DNA from: a beta proteobacterium MWH-UniP1
Lineage (GTDB): Bacteria > Pseudomonadota > Gammaproteobacteria > Burkholderiales > Burkholderiaceae_A
Direction: 5' to 3'
Assembly (NCBI GenBank): GCA_036362785.1
Contig: CP143625.1
Coordinates: 373,401-437,400 of the forward strand
DNA length: 64,000 nt
The position numbers were made by a program, and so were the translations under genes. This document shows, in pieces, positions 6,586-14,963 of this stretch; position 1 is the first letter of the stretch, and each line of letters begins with the position of its first letter. The notes beneath the pieces were generated by a model, which did no database searches, had not been told where the DNA came from, and was given only the letters and a program-made list of their open reading frames with translations.

Positions 6586-8212
6586 ACCGCAACCCCGCCA
6601 ACTGCTTCTTGATTTCCTGCTCCAGCCCCGCCGATTCTTTGAACAAGCCATCCAGCCGGGTGGCAAACCCTTGCAGCTTGTCGGCAAACTGTGCCGGGGT
6701 CAGATCGCTATATTCGATTTTCACATCGAAATACTGCCCTGCGCTCAGGCTGTAGTTCTTCGCAGCGATGTCGGCGTAACTGACGACCACCGAGAAATCC
6801 TCAACCACCTGCTTGGCATTGAAGGTGGCGATGATGCGGTCTTCTTCGGCTTCGGACAGCAGGGTTTTCTGGTTCTTCCCGTCCTTAACTTTTGTACCAA
6901 GGTTGGATGCGTCAATCAACACTACGTCGCCTTTGTTGGCCGCGTCAATGAACAGAATCGACACGTTCGTGCCGGTAGTGGCGAAGATGTTGCTGGGCAT
7001 GGAGACTACGCCAGCGAGCATTTTGTGGTCGACAAGATGCTGGCGGATGCCTTTGTCGATGCCGCTTTGCGCGGTGATGAAGCCGGTGGGTACCACCGCC
7101 GCCGCTTTGCCACCGGGTTTGAGCGAATAAATGATGTGCTGCAAAAAGAGCTGGTAAATGGCCATTTTGTCTTTGGCCTGCTTCGGGATGTTGGGCACCC
7201 CGGCAAAGAAGCGGTCCTGGTGCTCCTTGGTGTCCAGCTCGTTGCGGAAGTCAGAGAAATCCATCTTGAACGGTGGATTGCTGACGATATAGTCAAATTT
7301 CTTGAGTGCTTTGCCCTCCCGGTGGTACGGGTGGAGCATGGTGTTGCCCTGGATGATGTTGGGGATGGAATGCACCAGGTTGTTCAGGATCAGGTTCAGG
7401 CGCAGCAGGCTGGAGGACTTTTGGGAGATATCCTGTGAATAGATGCTGCAGCGGTGCTCGCCAATGGCGTGGGCGATGTTCATAAGCAGCGTGCCGGAAC
7501 CGGCCGAGGGGTCGTAGCAGCTGACGTTGTTGACTTTGCCGCGCACTGATTCCGGCACCAGAATGGCGGCCATGATTTTGGCCACGGCGTGCGGGGTGTA
7601 GTACTCGGCGTATTTGCCACCGCTGTCCTTGTTGTAATCCTTGATCAGGTATTCAAACAGCGCAGCGTAGAAATCGTATTTCTCGTTAAAGATGCGTTCG
7701 AAGCTAAAGTCGCCCAGCTTGTTGATGATGGCGCGGCAAAAGGCGTCGCGCTTGGAGGGGTCGGTAATAAACTCGCTCACCCGGTCGAAGAGGGTGATCT
7801 TGGCGCCGCCATCGGTTTTGACGGCGAAGATGTCGTTATTGGTGATGGCGATGTCGCGCAAGGTGTCGTCGAACAGCTTGGCGAACTCTGGCGCGTTCTG
7901 TCTGCCAAACAGGTGGGCGATGAAATGCTCGGGCTTCAGGCGGGCGGTATCCGGCCCCAGCTGCATTTGCAGCATGTTTAGCTCATCGGCACTCATGGCG
8001 GCGATAGCGGCTTCCCAGCTCTCGGCCTTGGCCAGCTCAGGGCGGATTCTTTTGGCCTCGAGGGCGAACTTGTCGTTCAGGAATTTGTAGAGAAACACCT
8101 GGGTGATGATCTTGAATTCGTTGCCATCGTTGCCTAAGCCATAGGCGGCGCAAATGGCCTTGAGGCTGTCGATCACTTCGCGGGTGCGTTGTTCAAAGTG
8201 TTGGGTTACCAA
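6575..8212 (-). CDS. hsdM: Type I restriction-modification N6-adenine methyltransferase HsdM
   Basis: HsdM transfers a methyl group from S-adenosylmethionine to adenine in the target defined by HsdS, and also forms the core of the restriction complex. The 545-residue protein has the N-terminal helical HsdM domain (about 8-150), the SAM-binding motif DPSAGSGT at 234-241 and the catalytic motif NPPF at 312-315. YAEYYTPHAVAKIM at 201-214 is the usual entry to the methylase domain. Its start overlaps the hsdR stop by seven bases. Length and motifs suggest an active enzyme, most like the type IC (EcoR124) group. Confidence 0.95.
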   Translation of the reverse strand: MVTQHFEQRTREVIDSLKAICAAYGLGNDGNEFKIITQVFLYKFLNDKFALEAKRIRPELAKAESWEAAIAAMSADELNMLQMQLGPDTARLKPEHFIAHLFGRQNAPEFAKLFDDTLRDIAITNNDIFAVKTDGGAKITLFDRVSEFITDPSKRDAFCRAIINKLGDFSFERIFNEKYDFYAALFEYLIKDYNKDSGGKYAEYYTPHAVAKIMAAILVPESVRGKVNNVSCYDPSAGSGTLLMNIAHAIGEHRCSIYSQDISQKSSSLLRLNLILNNLVHSIPNIIQGNTMLHPYHREGKALKKFDYIVSNPPFKMDFSDFRNELDTKEHQDRFFAGVPNIPKQAKDKMAIYQLFLQHIIYSLKPGGKAAAVVPTGFITAQSGIDKGIRQHLVDHKMLAGVVSMPSNIFATTGTNVSILFIDAANKGDVVLIDASNLGTKVKDGKNQKTLLSEAEEDRIIATFNAKQVVEDFSVVVSYADIAAKNYSLSAGQYFDVKIEYSDLTPAQFADKLQGFATRLDGLFKESAGLEQEIKKQLAGLRYEA

Positions 8213-11200
8213 GGCTTTGCTCCGATGCTGCGACCAGCACCCATGCGGGCACTAGCGCTAAATTCATTCATGTATTCGGCCACCACCAGCTGGTTGATTT
8301 TGCGGGCGGCATCGGGCGTGAGTTTGATGTGCTGACGCGTGTAGAACTCGCCGATGACGATGGGCTGCATCATCCGTTCAAAGTAGCTTTCATTGCTCAG
8401 CAGCTGAGTGTTTTGCAGTACCTGTTCGTCGGCCTGCGCTTTTACACCAACCAGCGCTTCGAACAATTTGCGCTCGGTCTGGGTGAGATCGCCTTTTTCT
8501 TGCAGACGCTTGTGAATGCGCGTGTATTTGGCATCGCCCCGATACTTGGCGCGCAGCTGATTATTATGAAGATTCAGCTCTTTGACCTTGTCGTGGATGG
8601 CATTGAGCGCGCCGATGTTGGCCGTCATCTCTTCCTGACTGACTTCGCTGAGTTTCTTTTTCTTGAATAGCCGCTCCAGTTCTTCGCGCAGGGTGATGAA
8701 CTTGGGGTCTTGCTGGTCGAAGTTGACGGCCAGGGCTTCGCGCGTCTGGCGCAGGGTGTTTTTCAGTTGGTCGGCTAGTACTAGTTCTTCTTCCCTGATT
8801 TTGGCGAATTTGAAAATCACCTCTTCGAGCGCGACGTTGAGCAGCTGGCTGGTGTCGGTGGCGGATTCGATGCTGTCTTTGAGGTTAAGTAGGTCGAGGT
8901 GGTTGCAGGTTTCGCGGTAGAGCTGGCCCAGCTTGTGAAAATCCAGCTGCTGCAACTGCGCATAGTCGCCTTGCAGGCGGATCAGGTTGTAGAGGTCACG
9001 CGCGTCGCCCAGCGCTTTTTTGAGCGCCAGCACCGTGGCGCGGTCCTGAATCTGGCTGAGCTGTTTGGAGAACTCTTCGGCGTTTTCGATATTGAAGCTG
9101 AACAGAATGTCCTTGATGGCTTCGACTTCTTGCGTGATCTCCTCGCTGGATTTGAACAGATTGGAGTAATGCTCGATTTCGTCGCCCAGCTCGGATTGCA
9201 GCTCGTCGAAGTAGTCTTTATTGGTTTTGTCGAATTCCTTGCGGATGTCGGCAAAGTCGACCACGTAGCCGTAGCGGAAATCCTTGTAGGTGCGGTTGAC
9301 GCGGGTGAGCGCCTGCAAGAGGTTATGGGCCTTGATGATGCGACCCAAATACAGTTTTTTCAGGCGCTTGGCATCAAAGCCGGTGAGCAGCATGTTGTAG
9401 ACAAACAGCAGGTCGATTTTGCCGGCCTTGAAGTCTTCCACCCAGTCTTTACGCTCATCCTTGCTGCCGACATCATGCAGGATCAGTGCGGCGGTTTTGA
9501 CGCGGTTCTCCAATAGAGTACGGGCGGCGTAGCTGTCGGGCAGTGCGGCGGCGATGATGGATTGCGCGGAGTCTTGAACGGCATAGGCGGGCGTGGGCTG
9601 GGCGGCGTACACCGCCGTGAAGATGCGGAACATCTCGCGGGCCTGTTCGGCGCTGTCACAGATCACCATGCCGCCAATGCTGACGTCGCCCAGGGCGCTG
9701 CGGCTTTTCTCGAAGTCGCGCACGATGTAATCGAGCATGGGTTCAACAAATTTAGGGTGCGAGTAGATGAGCTTGCGGTCGATATCGCCCTGCTGCAGCT
9801 TGACGGCGGCGAGTGCCTCTTGCAACGAGAGCTTGTAATTGGTGGCGATCTCTTCGCGGATCAGACGCAGGGTGTAGCCATCGGCGATAGAGGCGTTGTA
9901 GTAGTACTTGTGGAGGTAGTCACCGAATAGGGCACGCGAGTTGTAGTCGTCGCCCAGCAGCGGTGTGCCCGTGAGGCCGATCTTGATGGCGTTGCGGTCG
10001 GACTGGCTGAGGTTGGCCAGAAAACTGCCCTGCGGGTTGTAGCTGCGGTGCACCTCGTCCAGAAAGTAAACGCGCTGGATGTTGAAGTCGTAATCCTCGG
10101 CGCGGACCACGTCCGGGTCGTCTTGGAATTTCTGAATATTGACCACGGTGATTTCAGGGTTGCCGCTGTGGTTGTGCAGGGCCTGCGTGGTTTTGATGTC
10201 GCGGGCAAAGGCGTCGCGGCTGTCAATGGTGTGTACCACCAGCCCGCGCCCGGCAAATTCCCGTTGTGCCTGCGTGGCCAGATCCAGCCGGTCCACGATG
10301 AAGTAGAACTTTGGGATGACGCCTTTGCGCTGGAAGTAATCGGTGAGGAAGCGAGTGTTGTAGTAAGCCAGCGCGGTTTTGCCACTGCCCTGGGTGTGCC
10401 AGATGATGCCTTTCTTGACCCCCGCATCGATTTTTTTCTCGATGGCTTTGGTGGCAAAAAGCTGGGGATAGCGCATGACGTGCTTCTGCAGGCCGTCGCT
10501 TTCATTGACATAGGCCAGCGCAAAGCGGAGCACGAAAGCCAATCGGCCGCGACTGAACAGGGACGTGCAAATCCGGTTGGTGGGCGTATTAGGCGACTTG
10601 TTGGTCAGAAACTCCGGGCTGTGCTTGATGACATTGAGGTTATTGTCGCGTAGCACGTCGTTTTCGAGCGCGTCGTCTTCAGCAGCCAGAAGCTGGTTGA
10701 TGTCAAGTGCTTCTTCTTCACGGAAATAGTTGAAGACGGGCGCGTCATAGGATGGGCTGGCGTAGAACGCGCCCTCGATGGGCTGCGGCGAGCCATCCTC
10801 GTACTCCATGTTGTTGGAGAAAACCATCAACTGCGTGATGTTGATGAAGCGCCGGAATTTTGGATTGCGGCTGCGCGTGATGATGCGGTTGCGCTCGGCC
10901 AGCACACCTTCACGGTTGTTGGGCTTCTTGACCTCGATGAAGGCCAGCGGCATGCCGTTGATGAGCAGGGTGATATCGGGACGAAACTCGTCGTCGCCGT
11001 TTTTGCAGGTCAGCTCCGTGACGACGTGGAAGCTGTTGTTATCGAAGTTTTCGAAATCGATAAGGCGGATGCCCGAGCGCTCGATGAGTCGGTCGTAGAA
11101 GGCTTTGCCGAGATCTTCGTTATCCAGAAGGAGTTTGACATCGGCCAGCAGGCGGGTGAAGTCATCCGGACTTAATTCAGGATTGATGCGGGCAATGGCT

Positions 11201-11334
11201 TCGTTAAAAACCGCTGGGAATATGTTGCTTTCCTCATCCCAGACAGCGTTTTTGAGGGAGAGATATCGATAGCCAAGCCGAATCAGATGCAGGATGCAAG
11301 GGATCTTGACTCGAGAATCTTCGTTGAAGGTCAT
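8206..11334 (-). CDS. hsdR: Type I restriction endonuclease motor subunit HsdR
   Basis: HsdR translocates and cuts unmethylated DNA at a distance from the target site. The 1042-residue protein has a PD-(D/E)xK nuclease core at the N-terminus (Asp120, Glu134-x-Lys136 in RPDITLLINGMPLAFIEVKK). The SF2 helicase motor follows, with Walker A TQGSGKT at 314-320 and DEVH at 426-429, then helicase motifs in VYNMLLTGFDAKRLKKLY and QALTRVNR. A helical C-terminal domain binds HsdM. The size is close to that of EcoR124I HsdR (1038 residues). It starts six bases after the small HTH gene, so the operon runs from that regulator. All catalytic residues I can see are in place, so restriction is probably active. 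Confidence 0.95.
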   Translation of the reverse strand: MTFNEDSRVKIPCILHLIRLGYRYLSLKNAVWDEESNIFPAVFNEAIARINPELSPDDFTRLLADVKLLLDNEDLGKAFYDRLIERSGIRLIDFENFDNNSFHVVTELTCKNGDDEFRPDITLLINGMPLAFIEVKKPNNREGVLAERNRIITRSRNPKFRRFINITQLMVFSNNMEYEDGSPQPIEGAFYASPSYDAPVFNYFREEEALDINQLLAAEDDALENDVLRDNNLNVIKHSPEFLTNKSPNTPTNRICTSLFSRGRLAFVLRFALAYVNESDGLQKHVMRYPQLFATKAIEKKIDAGVKKGIIWHTQGSGKTALAYYNTRFLTDYFQRKGVIPKFYFIVDRLDLATQAQREFAGRGLVVHTIDSRDAFARDIKTTQALHNHSGNPEITVVNIQKFQDDPDVVRAEDYDFNIQRVYFLDEVHRSYNPQGSFLANLSQSDRNAIKIGLTGTPLLGDDYNSRALFGDYLHKYYYNASIADGYTLRLIREEIATNYKLSLQEALAAVKLQQGDIDRKLIYSHPKFVEPMLDYIVRDFEKSRSALGDVSIGGMVICDSAEQAREMFRIFTAVYAAQPTPAYAVQDSAQSIIAAALPDSYAARTLLENRVKTAALILHDVGSKDERKDWVEDFKAGKIDLLFVYNMLLTGFDAKRLKKLYLGRIIKAHNLLQALTRVNRTYKDFRYGYVVDFADIRKEFDKTNKDYFDELQSELGDEIEHYSNLFKSSEEITQEVEAIKDILFSFNIENAEEFSKQLSQIQDRATVLALKKALGDARDLYNLIRLQGDYAQLQQLDFHKLGQLYRETCNHLDLLNLKDSIESATDTSQLLNVALEEVIFKFAKIREEELVLADQLKNTLRQTREALAVNFDQQDPKFITLREELERLFKKKKLSEVSQEEMTANIGALNAIHDKVKELNLHNNQLRAKYRGDAKYTRIHKRLQEKGDLTQTERKLFEALVGVKAQADEQVLQNTQLLSNESYFERMMQPIVIGEFYTRQHIKLTPDAARKINQLVVAEYMNEFSASARMGAGRSIGAKPW

Positions 11335-11340
11335 AGTCAG

Positions 11341-11556
11341 TTATGCCCGTTTCCGTTTCGTATTGCTTTGCGCCATGGCCTCATCGGCCCCGCCAGCACG
11401 AACCCATTCATCAACTTCAGATAGCTGGAATTTCCACAAGCGGCCCACCTTATGGGCGGGTAGAGACTTTCGTTCCCGCCAGCGGTAAACGGTGTCTTTC
11501 GCGATGCCGAGGTGCTTGGATACTTGTTGGGCCGTAACCCATGGTTCTGACTTCAT
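11341..11556 (-). CDS. Excisionase/MerR-type HTH protein at the head of the hsd operon
   Basis: A 71-residue DNA-binding protein with the helix-turn-helix of the excisionase family (WVTAQQVSKHLGIAKDTVYR, then KVGRLWKFQLSEVDEWV) and a basic tail (NTKRKRA). It is the first gene of the hsd operon, six bases upstream of hsdR. Three direct repeats spaced exactly ten bases apart lie between its promoter -10 box and its ATG, which suggests that it, or another regulator, binds there. Small HTH genes at the head of type I systems may delay restriction until methylation is complete, but that is inferred here. It could also act as an island excision factor. Confidence 0.85.
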   Translation of the reverse strand: MKSEPWVTAQQVSKHLGIAKDTVYRWRERKSLPAHKVGRLWKFQLSEVDEWVRAGGADEAMAQSNTKRKRA

Positions 11557-11574
11557 CTGGAGCCGACCCTGTTT

Positions 11575-11600
11575 GTCGTTTTACGTCGTTTTTAGTCGTT
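11575..11600 (-). promoter_or_regulatory. Three direct repeats at exact 10-bp spacing upstream of the hsd operon
   Basis: GTCGTT occurs at 11575-11580, 11585-11590 and 11595-11600, that is AACGAC three times on the operon strand, each with an extra A in front. The exact 10-bp period puts all copies on the same face of the helix. They lie just downstream of the predicted -10 box and 19-45 bases before the ATG, where a bound protein would block transcription. Confidence 0.65.
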
Positions 11601-11603
11601 TCC

Positions 11604-11631
11604 AGTCTAGCCGATTTCTTTATAGCAGCAA
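11604..11631 (-). promoter_or_regulatory. Predicted sigma-70 promoter of the hsd operon
   Basis: On the minus strand a -35 box TTGCTG (11631-11626), a 16-bp spacer and a -10 box TAGACT (11609-11604) precede the HTH-hsdRMS operon. Both hexamers match consensus at four positions. The start of transcription would fall within the AACGAC repeats. Confidence 0.45.
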
Positions 11632-11767
11632 TAGCGAATACCCCCCCTGTTTCAATTTGCACGCACAAAAATTTGGGCTGACGCGCGCATCGCCGCCACC
11701 CAACCGTAGAGATTTGACCCCCCCTACCCCCCAACATGCCCCTGGGCGACTAATAAGTCTGGGAGGA

Positions 11768-11794
11768 CCGTCACAACCGTCACAAGGGTCACAG
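11768..11794 (+). repeat. Three tandem 9-bp GTCACA repeats
   Basis: CCGTCACAA (11768-11776), CCGTCACAA (11777-11785) and GGGTCACAG (11786-11794) lie head to tail. They share the core GTCACA at nine-base spacing. They are short for replication iterons but could be binding sites for an island regulator or initiator such as the AlpA-type or SF3-type protein encoded nearby. Confidence 0.5.
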
Positions 11795-11839
11795 CCAAGC
11801 GTGGCGGATATCAGGCTCACCGGCTGAGGCACCCCCCGT

Positions 11840-11875
11840 GAGACAAAAGTCGATCGCGATCGGTATAAACCAAAT
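11840..11875 (+). promoter_or_regulatory. Predicted promoter with palindromic operator, probably leaderless
   Basis: A -35 box GAGACA (11840-11845) and a -10 box TATAAA (11864-11869) are 18 bp apart. The spacer contains the perfect 12-bp palindrome CGATCGCGATCG (11851-11862). The ATG of the next gene begins at 11876, six bases after the -10 box and without any Shine-Dalgarno sequence, so transcription would start at or next to the ATG, giving a leaderless message. Confidence 0.5.
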
Positions 11876-12640
11876 ATGGACAAATCTCATACCCCCCAAG
11901 GGCGTCAGCCCAAGCAAGCAGTCCCCGATCACCAAGCCTTGCAGGCGTTGATTGAACCCCTTAGGTCCCGGGCTCACCGCCTGCTACACGGGCTGACCCC
12001 CGAGCAAATCAGCCTCATTTGTTCAGAAATTGACATGGCGATCCAGGGATTTGCAGATGAACGTAGGGAGGCGCCTGAGGCCGTGGATTGGTTTGATGGG
12101 TATCGGGACATCGACTGGCTGCACGAGCTGTTGGGTTTTCGGGAACTGGCTGATGCAATCTCGGTTAGCAGCGTTGAGGGTTATCAGGCCTGTGCGGCTT
12201 TTGCACTCAAAAAAGTTGAACAGGCAAGCGCGGCCTTGAGTACCGAGACTGGCGCGTTACACGCCATGGAGTGCTTGGTTGAAGCGACTGAGGCCGTAGT
12301 GTTTTCAGAGTCGATGCGAGATCAGAAATCGATCTACGCTGCGTGGAGCCTCTCGGTCCAGCTTGCAGACAAAAAAGACCAAGCTTTAGCGATCCAGCAG
12401 GCAAAGCAGGCCGAAGTACGAAAGGCCGCCCGGCAACGTCACTTGCGTGCGTATGAAGCGCAGCTTGAGGCCGTCGAGCTCTACGTTTCTCGAAAATTCC
12501 CAAGCTATGACGCCGCCGCCGCTCATATTGCCCCGCAGGTCTACATGACGCCGCGCGTGGTGGCGAAGTGGTTGTCTGCCTACAGCAAAGACCCAAAGGG
12601 TTTTGTGGCCGCAGTAAAAGCAAAAATAGAAGGTATTTAA
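11876..12640 (+). CDS. Hypothetical island protein, 254 aa
   Basis: I do not recognise this family. The protein is soluble and mostly helical, with a basic, glutamine-rich helical stretch around 170-200 (QQAKQAEVRKAARQRHLRAY). The C-terminal part (VYMTPRVVAKWLSAYSKDPK) could be a DNA-binding helix pair. It opens the plus-strand island module and is followed by an AlpA-type regulator, an SF3-like ATPase and a recombinase, so a role in island regulation or maintenance is likely, but inferred only from position. It has no ribosome-binding site and its ATG lies six bases after a TATAAA box, which suggests a leaderless transcript. Confidence 0.7.
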   Translation: MDKSHTPQGRQPKQAVPDHQALQALIEPLRSRAHRLLHGLTPEQISLICSEIDMAIQGFADERREAPEAVDWFDGYRDIDWLHELLGFRELADAISVSSVEGYQACAAFALKKVEQASAALSTETGALHAMECLVEATEAVVFSESMRDQKSIYAAWSLSVQLADKKDQALAIQQAKQAEVRKAARQRHLRAYEAQLEAVELYVSRKFPSYDAAAAHIAPQVYMTPRVVAKWLSAYSKDPKGFVAAVKAKIEGI

Positions 12641-12675
12641 TGCACTCTGCGCGTAGCGTGCAACACCTGCGCGGC

Positions 12676-12698
12676 AAAATCGTTTTCAAGACGATTTT
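12676..12698. repeat. Hairpin between the unknown gene and the AlpA-type gene
   Basis: AAAATCGT (12676-12683) and ACGATTTT (12691-12698) form an 8-bp stem with a 7-base loop. The right arm runs into one more T and then GCGG, so it may act as a weak terminator or attenuator on the plus strand between the two genes. Confidence 0.4.
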
Positions 12699-12742
12699 TG
12701 CGGTATTGAATAGCAAGCATCCCAAAACAACCGGAGATGCTT

Positions 12743-12943
12743 ATGCAAAAGTATTTAAGACCAGTATTGCCCGAGGCAGGTTTCATGCGCCTGCCTCAGA
12801 TCCTAGCAATCATCCCAATTAGTCGCTCGGCCTGGTGGGAGGGGATTAAGCAGGGCAAATACCCCAGAGGTATCAAGTTAGGCGCTAAGACCACGGTCTG
12901 GCGTGTTGAGGATATCCAAGCGCTGCTGCGCATTGGCCGGTAA
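12743..12943 (+). CDS. AlpA-family transcriptional regulator
   Basis: A 66-residue protein of the AlpA type: FMRLPQILAIIPISRSAWWE supplies the helix-turn-helix entry and TVWRVEDIQALLRI the closing helix. AlpA of the E. coli CP4-57 element activates the island integrase and excision; related proteins are common in integrated elements. I chose the ATG at 12743, which has GGAG six bases upstream, rather than the in-frame ATG two codons earlier, which overlaps that site. It lies nine bases before the SF3-like ATPase gene and probably controls this module. Confidence 0.85.
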   Translation: MQKYLRPVLPEAGFMRLPQILAIIPISRSAWWEGIKQGKYPRGIKLGAKTTVWRVEDIQALLRIGR

Positions 12944-12952
12944 GGAGTTCTG

Positions 12953-14836
12953 ATGCCGACCGATGAAAACAACCTCCCCACTAGCGCGCCCGATGACGAT
13001 GATCTGATTCCACCGGACGGTGATGGTGACGATGGTGATGATGATCTTCACCCTGAAAGCCCTGATCTTGAGGATCTCGGGGTGGGCTTGCCGGATGAGA
13101 CTTATTTCAATTCTTCAATCCTTCAAGACGATTTCAATGAAGTAAGTCCCGCCCTCACGCCCGACCCTCACAGCAATCCTGTTGAGTTTCTCGAGGCGGC
13201 TTTCGAGCGTCTAAAAGACGATGTGGGTGTATTGGCTGAAGAAGATGTGATTCGAGCTTTCGTGACCCTTCGGGGTACGGATATGCCTGGATACCTGCGG
13301 TTACGGACCAAAGCGAAAAATATAAATCGTTTCGCCTCGCTTCACCATCTAGACCAGATGATTCTGAGCGAGCTGCCCCGGCTTGCTGATGATACGTCAC
13401 AGATCGACGACTTGGTTGCCTTGGGGATGAAGTACTGCCAGCTTCATCATGATGCCGATGAGCGAGGCGTTGCTGTAATCCCAAAGATCACTCATCGTGA
13501 AGTCTGGCGCGTCACATCGCCCGGATATCAGTCGTGGCTGCGAGCGGAGTATTGGAAAGAGTCTCGCAGTGGGATCTCAGAGACGACCTTAAATGCCGCC
13601 CTTGCAACGCTTAATGCGGCAGGCGTCAACGAAGGGGAGCTGGTCACTGTGCCGCTGAGGGCAGCGTGCCAGGACAATACCTATTACATCGATCTTTGCG
13701 ATCGTCATTGGCAGGTGATTGAGGTCAGTGAAAATGGGTGGTCAGTACGCTCTGATTCTCCGGCTCTCTTTACCCGCACCCAGTCAATGCGCTCGCTGCC
13801 CGAGCCGCAGTGCGGCGCTGAGATTGATCTGCTTTGGAAGCACATCAATATTCCGCCTGACCGAAGACTGCTCGTGCTTGCCTGGCTTATTGAAAGCCTG
13901 CGCCCGGATACACCCTTCCCAGTGCTTGAGCTCGTGGGCGAGCAGGGCTCTGCCAAGTCCACGACCCAGAGTGTTTTGCGATCGCTCATCGACCCCAATA
14001 AGGTCATGCTGCGTGGGCGACCCAAGGCGGTTGAGGATATTTTCGTGGCGGCAGCGAACAATTGGGTGGTTTCCTACGAAAACCTGTCATCGCTTACTGC
14101 CGAGCAGCAAGATGCGCTGTGCACGCTTTCAACAGGTGGTGGATTTGCGGCTCGGCAGCTCTATACCAATGGTGAAGAACATGTCTTAGAGACCAAGCGA
14201 CCGGTGATGCTTAACGGGATTTCCGTAATCGCCACTCGTCCCGACTTAATCGACCGTGTCGTGCATATCGACATGCCAGTGATTGATGCGGCCAGGCGCA
14301 AGGAGGATTCAGAGACGCGATCAGATTGGGAGCGAGATCGCCCGATGGTGTTTGCTGCACTCTTAGATCTGTTCGTTAGAGTGCTTGGTGTCTTGCCCAC
14401 AATTAAGCTCACGCACAAGCAACGAATGGCGGACTTTGAGCGGCTGGGAGAAGCGGTGGCCCAGGTGCTCGGCTATCCAATCGGCTCCTTTCAGGCGCAG
14501 TACGCCGAGCACAACCGGGCTGGTATTGACCGCGCGCTGGATGGTAATCCTGTTGCCCAGGTACTCGATAAGTTCATCTCGGAGCGCCTGCCTGACGGAA
14601 TCTGGCAGGGCACAGCGGGGCAGCTCTACGACCAGTTAAATGCCGAAGGCATTGCCGATAAGACAACTTGGCCCAAATCACCGAAGGGTCTGGCAGACCA
14701 ATTGCGAAGGCTAGCCCCTGCCTATCGGGCCAAGGGCATTGAGGTCAGCCACCAAGGACATAGCCGTGAAGGCGCCATGTGGCGCATCAGTGCGGAGGTT
14801 TCCCGGCAATCCCCTGACCCGCTGCTGTCGCATTAA
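12953..14836 (+). CDS. Island SF3-like helicase / DNA-dependent ATPase
   Basis: The 627-residue protein has a very acidic, disordered N-terminus (residues 1-70, Asp-rich), a middle domain and an ATPase core with Walker A GEQGSAKST at 329-337. A likely Walker B/sensor region follows (NWVVSYENLSSLT), then an Asn-Gly segment (VMLNGISVIATRPDLIDRVV) that is typical of phage- and island-encoded primase/helicase ATPases. The C-terminal part is a probable DNA-binding winged helix (KGLADQLRRLAPAYRAKGIE). Such proteins replicate excised elements, often next to AlpA-type regulators as here. I cannot see a primase active site, so this may be a helicase only. The start ATG has GGAG eight bases upstream. 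Confidence 0.75.
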   Translation: MPTDENNLPTSAPDDDDLIPPDGDGDDGDDDLHPESPDLEDLGVGLPDETYFNSSILQDDFNEVSPALTPDPHSNPVEFLEAAFERLKDDVGVLAEEDVIRAFVTLRGTDMPGYLRLRTKAKNINRFASLHHLDQMILSELPRLADDTSQIDDLVALGMKYCQLHHDADERGVAVIPKITHREVWRVTSPGYQSWLRAEYWKESRSGISETTLNAALATLNAAGVNEGELVTVPLRAACQDNTYYIDLCDRHWQVIEVSENGWSVRSDSPALFTRTQSMRSLPEPQCGAEIDLLWKHINIPPDRRLLVLAWLIESLRPDTPFPVLELVGEQGSAKSTTQSVLRSLIDPNKVMLRGRPKAVEDIFVAAANNWVVSYENLSSLTAEQQDALCTLSTGGGFAARQLYTNGEEHVLETKRPVMLNGISVIATRPDLIDRVVHIDMPVIDAARRKEDSETRSDWERDRPMVFAALLDLFVRVLGVLPTIKLTHKQRMADFERLGEAVAQVLGYPIGSFQAQYAEHNRAGIDRALDGNPVAQVLDKFISERLPDGIWQGTAGQLYDQLNAEGIADKTTWPKSPKGLADQLRRLAPAYRAKGIEVSHQGHSREGAMWRISAEVSRQSPDPLLSH

Positions 14837-14963
14837 GTCCACATAACGCGGGAAGACCGGGGGACAGCGCAGCTCTTGGACCCGCTGATAACCCGGTTTG
14901 CTTGCCTTTTTGGTGGGCATAGAGCGTTCATGTCTGTGTCATCAAACAACACAAGGAGAGCCG

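Larger units (their letters stand above)
11557..11875. other. Divergent intergenic control region of the island
   Basis: These 319 bases separate the leftward hsd operon from the rightward replication/integration genes. They hold the hsd promoter with its 10-bp-phased repeats, C-tracts near 11641 and 11720, three tandem 9-bp repeats, and a promoter with a palindromic operator directly before the gene at 11876. I see no coding frame with support. Confidence 0.6.

Noticed and set aside
6586..6687. A 34-residue N-terminal extension of hsdS
   Set aside because: It re-reads the end of hsdM in another frame; the ATG at 6585 gives the normal HsdS start.
6560..7438. A 292-residue open frame opposite hsdM (and similar long frames opposite hsdR at 8899-9516 and 10048-10653)
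   Set aside because: They lie fully within conserved hsd genes and have repetitive Val/Gly/Leu-rich translations typical of antisense frames.
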